Origin: an uncultured Pelagibacteraceae bacterium
GTDB taxonomy: Bacteria > Pseudomonadota > Alphaproteobacteria > Pelagibacterales > Pelagibacteraceae
Assembly (NCBI GenBank): GCA_902590465.1
Contig: CACIWX010000001.1
Span: forward strand, 124,001-188,000
Direction of reading: 5' to 3'
DNA length: 64,000 nt
Every line of letters begins with the position of its first letter. Position 1 is the stretch's first letter. Both the position numbers and the translations under genes were made by a program. Positions 22,863 through 32,729 of this stretch are shown piece after piece. The notes under the pieces are model-generated. The model did no database searches. It was given only the letters and a program-made list of their open reading frames with translations, and was not told where the DNA came from.

Positions 22863-22939
22863 TGGTACAGCAGGGTGGATTCGAACCACCGACCCCTAGT
22901 TCCACAAACTAGTGCTCTAACCAACTGAGCTACTGCTGC
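22863..22939 (-). tRNA. tRNA-His (anticodon GTG)
   Basis: GCAGCAGTAGCTCAGTTGGTTAGAGCACTAGTTTGTGGAACTAGGGGTCGGTGGTTCGAATCCACCCTGCTGTACCA folds as a cloverleaf, encoded CCA, discriminator A. Confidence 0.95.
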
Positions 22940-22993
22940 ATCCCTGTTATATTTATCTTAATTTTAGTTAAATTTATATATTTTTGATTATAA

Positions 22994-23154
22994 GCTAAGC
23001 AATAGCTTAGCGTGCATTCTGTGAGAATGTTCTATAAGTGATGAAATGATTCTTTTTTCATTAATCATGATCCCTATGTAGAAAATAATTGTGACTTTTT
23101 CAAGATGAAATTAGCGGGACAATAAAATAGTTTTAGACTAAAGTTAATGTCCCG
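22994..23154. other. hairpin-rich intergenic region (candidate structured RNA or regulatory DNA)
   Basis: Four inverted repeats: GCTAAGC/GCTTAGC, CATTCT/AGAATG, ATGATT/AATCAT, CGGGACA/TGTCCCG. Confidence 0.5.
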
Positions 23155-23181
23155 ATAATCAGTGATTTTTGGAAATTTAGA

Positions 23182-23394
23182 TTAAGATGTTTTCTGCAGT
23201 TTTACTGCTGAAGGACCTTTTTCTGTGCTCTCCACTTCAAACGTTAACTCATCACCCTCGTTTAAATACTTTAAACCAGCTTCTCTAACTGCAGAAGAAT
23301 GGACGAACACGTCTTTTTCTTTGTCTTCTCTTTCGATGAAACCATACCCTTTGGTCCCATTGAACCACTTTACTTTACCTTTTAGTGTACTCAT
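23182..23394 (-). CDS. cold-shock domain protein
   Basis: [31 protein letters not shown]. Confidence 0.97.
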   Translation of the reverse strand: MSTLKGKVKWFNGTKGYGFIEREDKEKDVFVHSSAVREAGLKYLNEGDELTFEVESTEKGPSAVKLQKTS

Positions 23395-23526
23395 ATTTAC
23401 TTGTTTCCTTATTATTATTAACTTTAACTAATCGTAGACTAGTTATTTGCATCTTTAATAGCTTAGTTTAATAAAAGTCAATAGAAGAAAATATTATTTA
23501 ATTAAATTGTTTTTATGCAACAATGG

Positions 23527-24633
23527 TTAAAATATAAGGACAATTAAGCTAGTTAAAGCTAAAAGGCCTATTCCTGCGTAAATTAGTTTGTTTTTATTAA
23601 TATGTGACAATAATTTTTGTATATTTGTTTCTTTATAACTCAATCCGCCACCTTCAAGATTGCTGGATTTGCTAAAACCACCATCTCTTCCGATTTGCAA
23701 AAATTTTGATTTTCTGTGATCGTAGATTTCTTCTTTGCTCAAATTCTCAAAGCTTTTTAAATTTTTTATTATTGAGTGTTTTATATCAGCGGCTATGATT
23801 TCAGGATCCCTATGTGCACCACCCAATGGCTCAGGAATTATCTCATCTATCACTCCAAGCTTTAATAAATCTTTAGCTGTAAGTTTCATTGCCGCGGCAG
23901 CTTGTAATGATTTACTTGGATCACGCCATAATATTGATGCACATCCTTCAGGGGAAATTACTGAGTAAATAGAATTTTCTAACATAATAACTTTATTAGA
24001 CGATGCTAAAGCAATAGCACCACCGGATCCACCCTCACCAATTATAATTGAAATATTTGGAACTGTTAACGACATACAACATTCAATTGAATTTGCGATA
24101 GCAGAGGCTTGACCTCTTTGTTCAGCTCCTAATCCTGGATAAGCGCCAGGCGTGTCAATAAAACTTATCACAGGTATTTGAAAACGGTTTGCCAACGTCA
24201 TTAATCTTATACACTTTCTATATCCCTCAGGTCTCATCATTCCAAAATTTCTCTCAATTCTACTATTTAAGTCTTCACCTTTTTCTTGGCCTATTACTAA
24301 AACTGATTTATCATCAATCAGCCCAAAGCCGGCAATAACAGATTTATCGTCACCGAAATATCGATCACCAGATAAAAGTGTGAATTGAGAAAATATTTTT
24401 TTTATATAAAAATTTGCTTTCGGTCTATCTTCGTGTCTTGCGACTTGAGTTTTCTGCCAACTATTTAAGTTTGCATAAGTCTCTTTTAATTTTTCATTTA
24501 TCTCATTTTGAGTATTTTTGATTTTTTGCGTATCGACTTCAGAAATTCCTTCGGAACCAAACGGACTCTTTAAGTTATCAATTTCTTGTTCAAGTGCCTT
24601 GATTTCTTTTTCAAATTCTAAATAATTTTTCAT
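23527..24633 (-). CDS. accA: acetyl-CoA carboxylase carboxyltransferase subunit alpha
   Basis: MKNYLEFEKEIKALEQEI, GDRYFGDDKSVIAGFG, FIDTPGAYPGLGAEQRGQ; C-terminal TM-like tail. Confidence 0.95.
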   Translation of the reverse strand: MKNYLEFEKEIKALEQEIDNLKSPFGSEGISEVDTQKIKNTQNEINEKLKETYANLNSWQKTQVARHEDRPKANFYIKKIFSQFTLLSGDRYFGDDKSVIAGFGLIDDKSVLVIGQEKGEDLNSRIERNFGMMRPEGYRKCIRLMTLANRFQIPVISFIDTPGAYPGLGAEQRGQASAIANSIECCMSLTVPNISIIIGEGGSGGAIALASSNKVIMLENSIYSVISPEGCASILWRDPSKSLQAAAAMKLTAKDLLKLGVIDEIIPEPLGGAHRDPEIIAADIKHSIIKNLKSFENLSKEEIYDHRKSKFLQIGRDGGFSKSSNLEGGGLSYKETNIQKLLSHINKNKLIYAGIGLLALTSLIVLIF

Positions 24634-24691
24634 ACTGAGCTAATAATGCTACTATTAATGTATTATAATAAAATGTAAAGATCGGTTCATT

Positions 24692-26836
24692 ATGAGAATA
24701 ACTGAGAAAAATGGGCTTAAAATAAATACAAAATTATTAGATTTTGTTAATAATGAAATTATTCCAGGTACTAATATAAAATCTGATGAATTTTGGGCTA
24801 ATTTTGGAAAAATTGTTCATGAACTTGCACCTGTAAATAAGAAATTAATTCAAAAAAGAGAAAACATTCAAAAAAAAATAGATGAATGGCATAAAAAAAA
24901 TAAAGGAAAAAGATTAAATAAAATAGAATATTCAGATTTTTTAAAATCTATTTCCTATATTGTTGAAGAAAAAGATAAATTTAACATTGAAACTATAAAT
25001 GTAGATGATGAGATAGCAACAATAGCTGGTCCTCAACTTGTGGTGCCAGTAGATAATGCCAGGTACGCTTTAAATGCAGCTAACGCACGATGGGGAAGTT
25101 TGTATGATGCCTTGTATGGCACAGATGTAATTCCCGGCAACAAAGGAAAAGATTTTAATGAACAAAGAGCTCAAACAGTTATAAATTATGTCAGAAAATT
25201 TTTAGATGAAACTATTCCACTTAATAATGGAAGTTGGAATAAAATTTCTGGAATGAAAGTTAATGATAACGACATAGTTTTTCTTGAAGACAAAAAAGAA
25301 ATATATTTAAAAAATAAAGGCCAATTTATTGGATACAATGGTGAAAAAGAAAAATTAACCTCAGTTTTATTAAAGAATAATAACCTGCATATTGATATTA
25401 TAATTGATCCTAACCATTTCATTGGAAAGATAGACAAAGCATCAATCTCAGATTTCATTATTGAGTCAGCTCTTTCAACTATAATTGATAATGAAGACTC
25501 AGTCGCCGCAGTCGATGCTGAAGATAAAATTAAATGCTATCGTAATTGGCTCGGTTTAATGAAAGGTGATTTAACAGCCAATATTGAAAAAAACGGAAAA
25601 AAATTTGTTAGAAAATTAAATCCAGATAGAGCTTACATATCGAGAGATGGAAAAAAGATTAAACTTCATGGTAGAGCTTTATTGTTAAATAGAAATGTAG
25701 GTCATTTAATGACTAGCCCTGCTATAATTCTTAAAGACGGTACAGAGATTCCAGAAGGAATAATGGATGCTTTTATTGCGACTCTGTGTGCTCTTCATGA
25801 CTTTAAAAATAAAAAAAATTCAAGAACTGGATCAGTCTATATTGTTAAGCCAAAAATGCATGGGCCAGAGGAAGTGGCTTTCACTGATACTCTGTTTGAA
25901 AAAGTTGAAGAAGCTCTGGGAATTAAAAAATACTCAATTAAAGTTGGAATTATGGATGAAGAGAGAAGAACAACAGTTAATTTGAAGGAATGTATCAGAC
26001 AAGTTAAGAATAGAATAGTTTTTATTAATACAGGTTTCCTGGATAGAACTGGAGATGAAATGCATACTTCTTTCGAAGCTGGGCCAATGATCTTTAAAGG
26101 TGATATGAAAAAATCTACTTGGCTTGGAACTTATGAAAACTGGAATGTCGATGTTGGATTAAGTTGTGGTTTTTCAGGTAAAGCTCAAATTGGAAAAGGA
26201 ATGTGGGCTATGCCAGATCAGATGTCAAATATGATGGAACAAAAAATAGGTCACCCAAAATCGGGGGCTAATTGTGCATGGGTTCCTTCACCTACTGCAG
26301 CCACATTACATTCAATGCATTATCATAAAGTAAATGTTTTTGAGGTACAAAATAAAATTAAATCAAGATCTAAAGCTAAACTTGATGATATTTTAGAAAT
26401 ACCTACAGCCGATAGACCTAACTGGGCTCTAGATGATATCAATCGAGAATTAGAGAATAACGCACAAGGGATTTTAGGATATGTTGTAAGATGGATCAAT
26501 CAAGGTGTTGGTTGTTCAAAAGTTCCAGACATAAACAACGTGGGTCTTATGGAAGACAGGGCTACTCTTAGAATTTCATCTCAACACATTGCAAATTGGT
26601 TACATCATGGAATCTGTAAAGAAGATCAGGTCATGTCAGTAATGAAAAAAATGGCTAAAATTGTTGATGAACAAAATAAAGATGATCCTACTTATCAAAA
26701 AATGTCAGATAACTTTGATAGATCTTTAGCTTTCACTGCTGCCTGTGATCTCGTATTTAAAGGTCGCTTTCAGCCATCAGGATATACAGAGCCTTTGCTT
26801 CACCAAAAAAGATTAGAAAAAAAAGCTAATAATTAG
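24692..26836 (+). CDS. glcB: malate synthase G
   Basis: [47 protein letters not shown]. Confidence 0.97.
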   Translation: MRITEKNGLKINTKLLDFVNNEIIPGTNIKSDEFWANFGKIVHELAPVNKKLIQKRENIQKKIDEWHKKNKGKRLNKIEYSDFLKSISYIVEEKDKFNIETINVDDEIATIAGPQLVVPVDNARYALNAANARWGSLYDALYGTDVIPGNKGKDFNEQRAQTVINYVRKFLDETIPLNNGSWNKISGMKVNDNDIVFLEDKKEIYLKNKGQFIGYNGEKEKLTSVLLKNNNLHIDIIIDPNHFIGKIDKASISDFIIESALSTIIDNEDSVAAVDAEDKIKCYRNWLGLMKGDLTANIEKNGKKFVRKLNPDRAYISRDGKKIKLHGRALLLNRNVGHLMTSPAIILKDGTEIPEGIMDAFIATLCALHDFKNKKNSRTGSVYIVKPKMHGPEEVAFTDTLFEKVEEALGIKKYSIKVGIMDEERRTTVNLKECIRQVKNRIVFINTGFLDRTGDEMHTSFEAGPMIFKGDMKKSTWLGTYENWNVDVGLSCGFSGKAQIGKGMWAMPDQMSNMMEQKIGHPKSGANCAWVPSPTAATLHSMHYHKVNVFEVQNKIKSRSKAKLDDILEIPTADRPNWALDDINRELENNAQGILGYVVRWINQGVGCSKVPDINNVGLMEDRATLRISSQHIANWLHHGICKEDQVMSVMKKMAKIVDEQNKDDPTYQKMSDNFDRSLAFTAACDLVFKGRFQPSGYTEPLLHQKRLEKKANN

Positions 26837-27438
26837 CCGCTGGTAACTGGAACTCTATTTTTAAAAGCTGAAAATAAAGTTCCATCATCTAATTGTTCAA
26901 TCTCTCCACCAACAGGCAAGCCTTGGGCCAACTTAGTAATCTTTAGCTTTTCGTTTTTAATTGTATCCTCAATGTAATGAGCTGTGGTTTGACCTTCAAC
27001 AGTTGCACTTGTTGCAATAATCACCTCTTTTAAGTTATTTTTCTTTATTCTTTTGACTAGAGACTCGATTAAAAGATTTTTTTGTTCATAATTTTCATTA
27101 GAGCTTAAAGTGCCGCCTAAAATATGGTAATAACCTTTATAAATATTAGCAGAGTCTATAACCCACATATCAGCAAGATTTTCAACAACACATATTTTGT
27201 CGTAAGAGTTATCTGAAGTACAAATACAAACTTTATCAATTATCTTTAAATTTCCACAATCTACACATCTAACAACTTTTTTATAAACCTCGGCTAAAGA
27301 TTTTGCCAAAGGCTTTACCATATTATCTTTATTATTTATTAATTTAAGAATTATTCTTTTTGCAGATTTTGGCCCTAGACCAGGCAATTTTGAAAATTGC
27401 TGAATTAATTCATTTATTTCTGGTATATCGTTATCCAT
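26833..27438 (-). CDS. recR: recombination protein RecR
   Basis: [12 protein letters not shown], zinc finger [32 protein letters not shown]. Confidence 0.95.
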   Translation of the reverse strand: MDNDIPEINELIQQFSKLPGLGPKSAKRIILKLINNKDNMVKPLAKSLAEVYKKVVRCVDCGNLKIIDKVCICTSDNSYDKICVVENLADMWVIDSANIYKGYYHILGGTLSSNENYEQKNLLIESLVKRIKKNNLKEVIIATSATVEGQTTAHYIEDTIKNEKLKITKLAQGLPVGGEIEQLDDGTLFSAFKNRVPVTSG

Positions 27439-27758
27439 TAGAAAGGAAGCTTAAAATCTAAGGGTAAGTTGAGGCCTCCTGTTACTTTTGAAAGTTCCTC
27501 AGCAGATTTTTTTTTTAAGTTTTCTTTTGCATTATTGTAAGCTGCAATAATTAAATCATTTATTATTTCTTGACTCTCTTTTTTTGCAGCATCACTTATG
27601 ATAATAGATTTTAATTCATAATCTCCTGACAATACAACTTTTACAAGATTTCCTCCAGCTTCACCCTCGACTTTAATTTTTTTAATTTGATCTTGGGCTT
27701 CTTTCATTTTGTCTTGCATAGCTTTTGCTTTTGAAAGCATATCAGAAAAATTTGTCAT
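27438..27758 (-). CDS. YbaB/EbfC nucleoid-associated protein
   Basis: AKAMQDKMKEAQDQIKKIKVEGEAGGNLVKV; between dnaX and recR. Confidence 0.93.
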   Translation of the reverse strand: MTNFSDMLSKAKAMQDKMKEAQDQIKKIKVEGEAGGNLVKVVLSGDYELKSIIISDAAKKESQEIINDLIIAAYNNAKENLKKKSAEELSKVTGGLNLPLDFKLPF

Positions 27759-27769
27759 TTATTCCTCAT

Positions 27770-29440
27770 CTATTCCTCATCTTTTAAATCAACCAATTTT
27801 GCATCGGGAAAAGTTTTTTGTATATCTTTCGCTAATTTACTTTTCTTAAATTCTTCAATCATATTATCTTTATCTTCTAAATTTTTTTCATAAATACTTT
27901 TTGCTTTATTATTTTTGCTTAAAGATATAATCCATCTTTCACCTGTCCATAATAATAGTTTTTCTGTTAGATTTTTTATAAAATTTTTATTTAATTTTTC
28001 ATTAAAGCTAATATCAATTTTACCTCTATTAAAACTTACTAATTTTACGTTTCTCTCAAGATCATACTTAAGTTCTATTTCTTTTTCTTTATTAGCCAAA
28101 TTTATCAAATCTTGAAAACTTGATATTTTAATTTCTGTTTTTTTATTTTCTTTGAGTAAATTCTTAATTGGACTTGTTTTTATTTGATTTATGTTTTTTA
28201 GCTGGTTTTTAATTTGATTAGAAATATTATCTAAAGGTTGATCTTCAATTTTTTTTCCAGTTAAAGTATCACTAGATACATGGTTATTTTCATTAACTAA
28301 ATTGGAAATTTCTTTTTTTGTGTCTATACTTTTTAAATGTACTAACTGCATAATATACATTTCTAATGTTAAATTTTCATTTCCTACAATTCTCAAGTCA
28401 TCAATAGTTTTAATTGTTAGTTGCCAAAATAATCCTATGTCTTGCATATCGATATTTTTAGAATACTGATCAACCATTTGTGCTTCTGACTCTGATACTG
28501 ACATATCCTTTTCAATTGGTCCTAGGTTGATTCTTCTACTAAATAAATAAAGAACTTCTAAGATATCATTAAGAAAGTTTTTGGCATCTAAACCGTCATT
28601 TATTAATTCTTTTAATATACTTAAGGCATTTTTTTCATCGCCGCTCAAAACTTCTCTAAATAGAGAAATAACTTTACTTTTATCTGCCAATCCAAGCATC
28701 ATCCTAACATCAGTTTCTTCAATTTGTTTATTCTCATTGATAGATTGAGAAATCAAAGCTCTATCTAACAATGATATAGAGTCTCGAACAGATCCTTCCG
28801 AGGTTCTCGCAATCAGTTTTATTGCGTCTTCAGATATTTTTCCTTTTTCTATATTAGCAATTTTCTTAAGATGTATACAAAGTTGCTCTACACTAACTCT
28901 TTTTAAATCAAATCTTTGACATCTCGATAAAATAGTTACAGGTATTTTTCTTACCTCTGTGGTTGCTAATATAAATTTTAAACTTGGTGGCGGCTCTTCT
29001 AAGGTTTTAAGTAATCCATTAAATGCCTGTTTTGAAAGCATGTGTACTTCGTCAATTATAAATATTTTGAACTTTGCGCTAGTTGGGCTGTACTTTGAAT
29101 TTTCAATTAATTCTCTTACGTCATCTATTCCCGTTTTAGATGCTGCGTCCATCTCTAAAATATCAATATGGTTAGAATTTATAATTTCTTGGCAGGTAGG
29201 ACAAAATTTTTCAGCCGAACAATTAATTTTAGAGTCATAATTTTTCTGGCAGTTTAAAGCTTTTGCAATTAAACGAGCTGTTGTAGTTTTACCTACACCT
29301 CTTATTCCAGTTAATAAATAAGCGTTTGGAGTTTTTCCAAGTTTAATTGCATTAGTAATTGTTTGAGCCATGACCTCTTGACCAATTAAATGTTTAAACT
29401 CTTGTGGTCTATATTTAAGTGCTAAAATTTTATTTGTCAT
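27770..29440 (-). CDS. dnaX: DNA polymerase III subunit gamma/tau
   Basis: KYRPQEFKHLIGQE, GIRGVGKTTTARLIAKALNC, IDEVHMLSKQAFNGLLKTLEEPP; start trimmed to MTNKILALKY. Confidence 0.95.
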   Translation of the reverse strand: MTNKILALKYRPQEFKHLIGQEVMAQTITNAIKLGKTPNAYLLTGIRGVGKTTTARLIAKALNCQKNYDSKINCSAEKFCPTCQEIINSNHIDILEMDAASKTGIDDVRELIENSKYSPTSAKFKIFIIDEVHMLSKQAFNGLLKTLEEPPPSLKFILATTEVRKIPVTILSRCQRFDLKRVSVEQLCIHLKKIANIEKGKISEDAIKLIARTSEGSVRDSISLLDRALISQSINENKQIEETDVRMMLGLADKSKVISLFREVLSGDEKNALSILKELINDGLDAKNFLNDILEVLYLFSRRINLGPIEKDMSVSESEAQMVDQYSKNIDMQDIGLFWQLTIKTIDDLRIVGNENLTLEMYIMQLVHLKSIDTKKEISNLVNENNHVSSDTLTGKKIEDQPLDNISNQIKNQLKNINQIKTSPIKNLLKENKKTEIKISSFQDLINLANKEKEIELKYDLERNVKLVSFNRGKIDISFNEKLNKNFIKNLTEKLLLWTGERWIISLSKNNKAKSIYEKNLEDKDNMIEEFKKSKLAKDIQKTFPDAKLVDLKDEE

Positions 29441-29447
29441 TTTCAAA

Positions 29448-29537
29448 GAGGCAGGCAACAACCTGAAAAATTTTCACTACGGCTGCTTCTTTTCAGACCT
29501 GACCGGGTTTATGAAACATCCACCTGATGCCAACCTC
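29448..29537 (-). ncRNA. ffs: signal recognition particle RNA, small bacterial type
   Basis: Conserved apical domain GGTCAGGTCTGAAAAGAAGCAGCC with complementary flanks (GAGG...CCTC); ends approximate. Confidence 0.9.
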
Positions 29538-29595
29538 AATACCAGTATATCAAGATCAATTTAAATACTACAAGGCTAGATTTAAATTTTGTGGA

Positions 29596-30429
29596 CTATT
29601 TTTGCCTAAATGCTGAAGATTCGTACACTCCGAGTATGTCTAATGTCTCAGTATGGAAGCCTAATTCCTCTAAAGCCTTTTTCACTTTGGTTTGTTCTAA
29701 ATGACCTTCAATATCTAAATAGAAATTAGCTTGTTCAAAAGTATTTTTTACTGAAAAACTCTCTAGTTTTGTTAAATTTACTTGATTAGTCGCAAATCCA
29801 CCTAAACATTTGTAAAGAGCTGAGGGTTCACTTTTAACTCTAAATATGCAGCTTGTTAAATATTTTTTATCTTTATCATAATCTGGCTGTTCAATATTTT
29901 TTCCCATAATTAAAAATCTCGTAACATTACCTTTATCATCTTCAATATTTTTTTTTAGTATTTTTAAATTGTACATTTTAGCAGAAAGTTCAGAAGCAAT
30001 CGCAGCAATAGATTTATCTTTTCCTTTAGCTAATTCTTTAGCGGATCCAGCAGTATCTACAGAAATTATTGATTTAAAATTTTTTTCATTAATAATTTTT
30101 TGACATTGGCTGATAGCTTGTGCGTGACTTCTGACATATTTAATTTCTTCAATTGAGGCGTCAGGTTTTCCAAGTAGATTATGTTCGACTGGAAGAAAAT
30201 ATTCACCATGGATTTGTAATTTATATTTCGGTAAAAGATAATGAATATCTGCAACTCTTCCAGCTAGAGAATTTTCGATTGGGATCACTATTTTGTAGCT
30301 TTGATCATTATAAGCTAGTTTAAAAGTATCTTCAAATGTTGAACAGGTTGTTATATCTGCATCTTTATAAAGATTTTCCACAGCTATGTGCGAATAAGCT
30401 CCAAGTTCTCCTTGAATTCCTATTTTCAT
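29596..30429 (-). CDS. pheA: prephenate dehydratase
   Basis: GELGAYSHIAVENL, PIENSLAGRV, NVTRFLIMG, ACT domain. Confidence 0.92.
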   Translation of the reverse strand: MKIGIQGELGAYSHIAVENLYKDADITTCSTFEDTFKLAYNDQSYKIVIPIENSLAGRVADIHYLLPKYKLQIHGEYFLPVEHNLLGKPDASIEEIKYVRSHAQAISQCQKIINEKNFKSIISVDTAGSAKELAKGKDKSIAAIASELSAKMYNLKILKKNIEDDKGNVTRFLIMGKNIEQPDYDKDKKYLTSCIFRVKSEPSALYKCLGGFATNQVNLTKLESFSVKNTFEQANFYLDIEGHLEQTKVKKALEELGFHTETLDILGVYESSAFRQK

Positions 30430-30430
30430 T

Positions 30431-31165
30431 TTAATTTTTTTTTTCCATAATTTTTCTTACTTCTATTAAATCTTCTGTTGTATCAACACTTAATGGCGAT
30501 GTGTTGATATAACCTACATGAATTGTCATTGAGTTTTCAAGAGCTCTTAGTTGTTCTAATTTTCTTTCCAATTCAAGCTTTGATCTTTTTAAACTTACAT
30601 ACCTTACTAATGCTTTGTTAGTAAAGGCATAAATACCTACATGATGATAATAATTTTTATATTTTTTTTTGTCTACTCTAAAAAAATCAATCGCTTCACA
30701 AAACTTTCCAGCAATTAATTGTTCTTTGACAGCTACTTTAACGTTGTTCTCATTTGCAAGTTCTTCATGAGAGCTAAATGAGCTCGCCAAAGTCCCGATA
30801 TCACAATTTCCCTGTTGCATATAATTTATTAAATCTGATATGGCTTGAGACTGTATATTTGGCATGTCGCCTTGTAAATTGACAATTAAATTAGGTTCAC
30901 CTTTTAAGTAGCGTTTGAAAACTTCATAAACTCGGTCTGTACCAGTTTGATGGTCAATAGATGTAATAACTGCTTTTCCTTTATTTTGATTGACAACTTC
31001 AATAATTTTTTGATCAGGAGTTGCCACATATACTTCTGAATTAGTTTTTTTTGCAGCATCATAAACATGAAGAATCATTTCTTTGCTGTTTATAAGTTCC
31101 AATGGCTTATTTGGCAATCTTGCAGCATCTAACCTTGAAGGTATTATTATTACAGTTTTGTTCAT
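30431..31165 (-). CDS. kdsB: 3-deoxy-manno-octulosonate cytidylyltransferase
   Basis: VIIIPSRLDAARLPNKPL, VNLQGDMP, HHVGIYAF; start trimmed from TTG to ATG. Confidence 0.92.
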   Translation of the reverse strand: MNKTVIIIPSRLDAARLPNKPLELINSKEMILHVYDAAKKTNSEVYVATPDQKIIEVVNQNKGKAVITSIDHQTGTDRVYEVFKRYLKGEPNLIVNLQGDMPNIQSQAISDLINYMQQGNCDIGTLASSFSSHEELANENNVKVAVKEQLIAGKFCEAIDFFRVDKKKYKNYYHHVGIYAFTNKALVRYVSLKRSKLELERKLEQLRALENSMTIHVGYINTSPLSVDTTEDLIEVRKIMEKKN

Positions 31166-31257
31166 AATTATGCGTCTCAAAGACGCAAAAAAAAATTAAG
31201 TAATTTAAGTTTTTTTCTTAAAGTCGTGTTATACGTCAACTAGGTCTTATCAAAATT

Positions 31258-31806
31258 ATGGATAGTTTTGAAATAAATAAAATAATAGCTGCAGTTCTGT
31301 TAACTGCATTAATAATCATAGGTATTGGAAAATTCACTGATATTTTATTCCATGTTGAGAAACCTAAAGAGTCTGCATACAAAGTTGAAGGTTTGGAGGT
31401 TGCTGCAACAAATGCCTCAGCTAATAATACTGAAACAAAAGTTGTAGAAGCTGTAGATATAAAAGCTCTTTTAGCAATGGGTGATCTTGCTCACGGAGAA
31501 AAAGTTTTTAAGAAATGTACTGCGTGTCACCAAATTGCAGTTGGTGGAAAAAATATGATAGGGCCGAACCTATGGGGAGTAATTGGAAGGACTTCAGGAT
31601 CAATTAGTGATTACAAATATTCTAAGGCAATGGTTGCTCATGGAAAAGAATGGTCTTTTGAAGAAATGAATAGTTACTTAATCAAACCTCAAGCTCACAT
31701 CAAGGGAACAAAAATGGCATTTGCTGGATTGAGAAAAGAAAAAGATAGAGCGTCAGTTATTTTATATATGAACTCTAAAAGCAACAGTCCAAAACCCTTA
31801 CCTTAA
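31258..31806 (+). CDS. membrane-anchored class I cytochrome c (CycM-like)
   Basis: N-terminal TM anchor, CTACH heme motif, IGPNLWGVIGRTSG. Confidence 0.9.
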   Translation: MDSFEINKIIAAVLLTALIIIGIGKFTDILFHVEKPKESAYKVEGLEVAATNASANNTETKVVEAVDIKALLAMGDLAHGEKVFKKCTACHQIAVGGKNMIGPNLWGVIGRTSGSISDYKYSKAMVAHGKEWSFEEMNSYLIKPQAHIKGTKMAFAGLRKEKDRASVILYMNSKSNSPKPLP

Positions 31807-32729
31807 TCTAAGCACCACTTAATTATACTTTTTTGTGCATGCACCCTGTTAAGTGCTTGTCTCCAAACAACAGATTGTTTTCCGTCAATTACTTCATCAG
31901 TAACTTCTTCTCCCCTTCCCACTGGAAGGCAATGCATAAAAATTGCATCTGAATTTGTTTTGCTCATTAACTTTTTATTTACTTGAAATGGTTTTAATAT
32001 TTTTTTCTTAGCTTTTTTATTAACTTTATCATTCATTGAAACCCATTTATCAGTCATCACACAATCTGAATTTTTCACTGCTTCTTCAGGTTTCGTTGTT
32101 ACAATAAGTTTAACCTTATTTTTCTTTGCCCAAGATAGTATCTTTTTATTTGGAGAGTGTTTTTTGGGGCAAGCAATTCTTAAATTAAATTTAAATTTTC
32201 CTGCAGCCTCAATTAAAGAGTTAGACATGTTATTATTTCCATCACCTAACCAAGAAACTGTTTTTCCCTCAATAGACCCATTACTTTCTTCGTATGTGAG
32301 AATGTCTGACATAATTTGACAAGGATGTCCTATATCTGACAAACCATTTATAATTGGAATATCTAAATGTTTTCCGAATTCCTCAAGATTTTTATGAGAA
32401 GATGTTCTTAACATTACTATATCAACATATTCAGTTAACACTTTTGCAGTATCTTTAAGAGTTTCATCTCCTTTACCGTAATGTATTCCATCTGGATTTA
32501 AAATAATCGACGAGCCTCCTAATTGCTTAACAGCAATATCAAAAGACATTCTAGTTCTTGTAGATGGCTTTTCAAAAATCATAGCCATAGATTTTCCTTC
32601 AAATGGTTTATCTTCATCTGGCGCAGATTTATTTAAATTTTTTCTGTTAAGCTTTCTCGCTTTTGCTTCATCTATAATCACTCTTAGATCATTAGATGAA
32701 TGATCAGATATATTTATAAAATTTTTCAT
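31803..32729 (-). CDS. argF: ornithine carbamoyltransferase
   Basis: FEKPSTRTRMSFD, HPCQIMSD, FMHCLPVGRGEEV. Confidence 0.96.
   Translation of the reverse strand: MKNFINISDHSSNDLRVIIDEAKARKLNRKNLNKSAPDEDKPFEGKSMAMIFEKPSTRTRMSFDIAVKQLGGSSIILNPDGIHYGKGDETLKDTAKVLTEYVDIVMLRTSSHKNLEEFGKHLDIPIINGLSDIGHPCQIMSDILTYEESNGSIEGKTVSWLGDGNNNMSNSLIEAAGKFKFNLRIACPKKHSPNKKILSWAKKNKVKLIVTTKPEEAVKNSDCVMTDKWVSMNDKVNKKAKKKILKPFQVNKKLMSKTNSDAIFMHCLPVGRGEEVTDEVIDGKQSVVWRQALNRVHAQKSIIKWCLD

Noticed and set aside
22620-22928. 102-aa plus-strand ORF across hisS and tRNA-His
   Set aside because: Contains the antisense tRNA translation (YSRVDSNHRPLVPQTSALTN), a frequent false ORF.
28100-28200. A-rich run in dnaX as programmed frameshift site
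   Set aside because: Codons AAT AAA AAA ACA do not form a correct X-XXY-YYZ slippery heptamer, and no clear following hairpin was seen.
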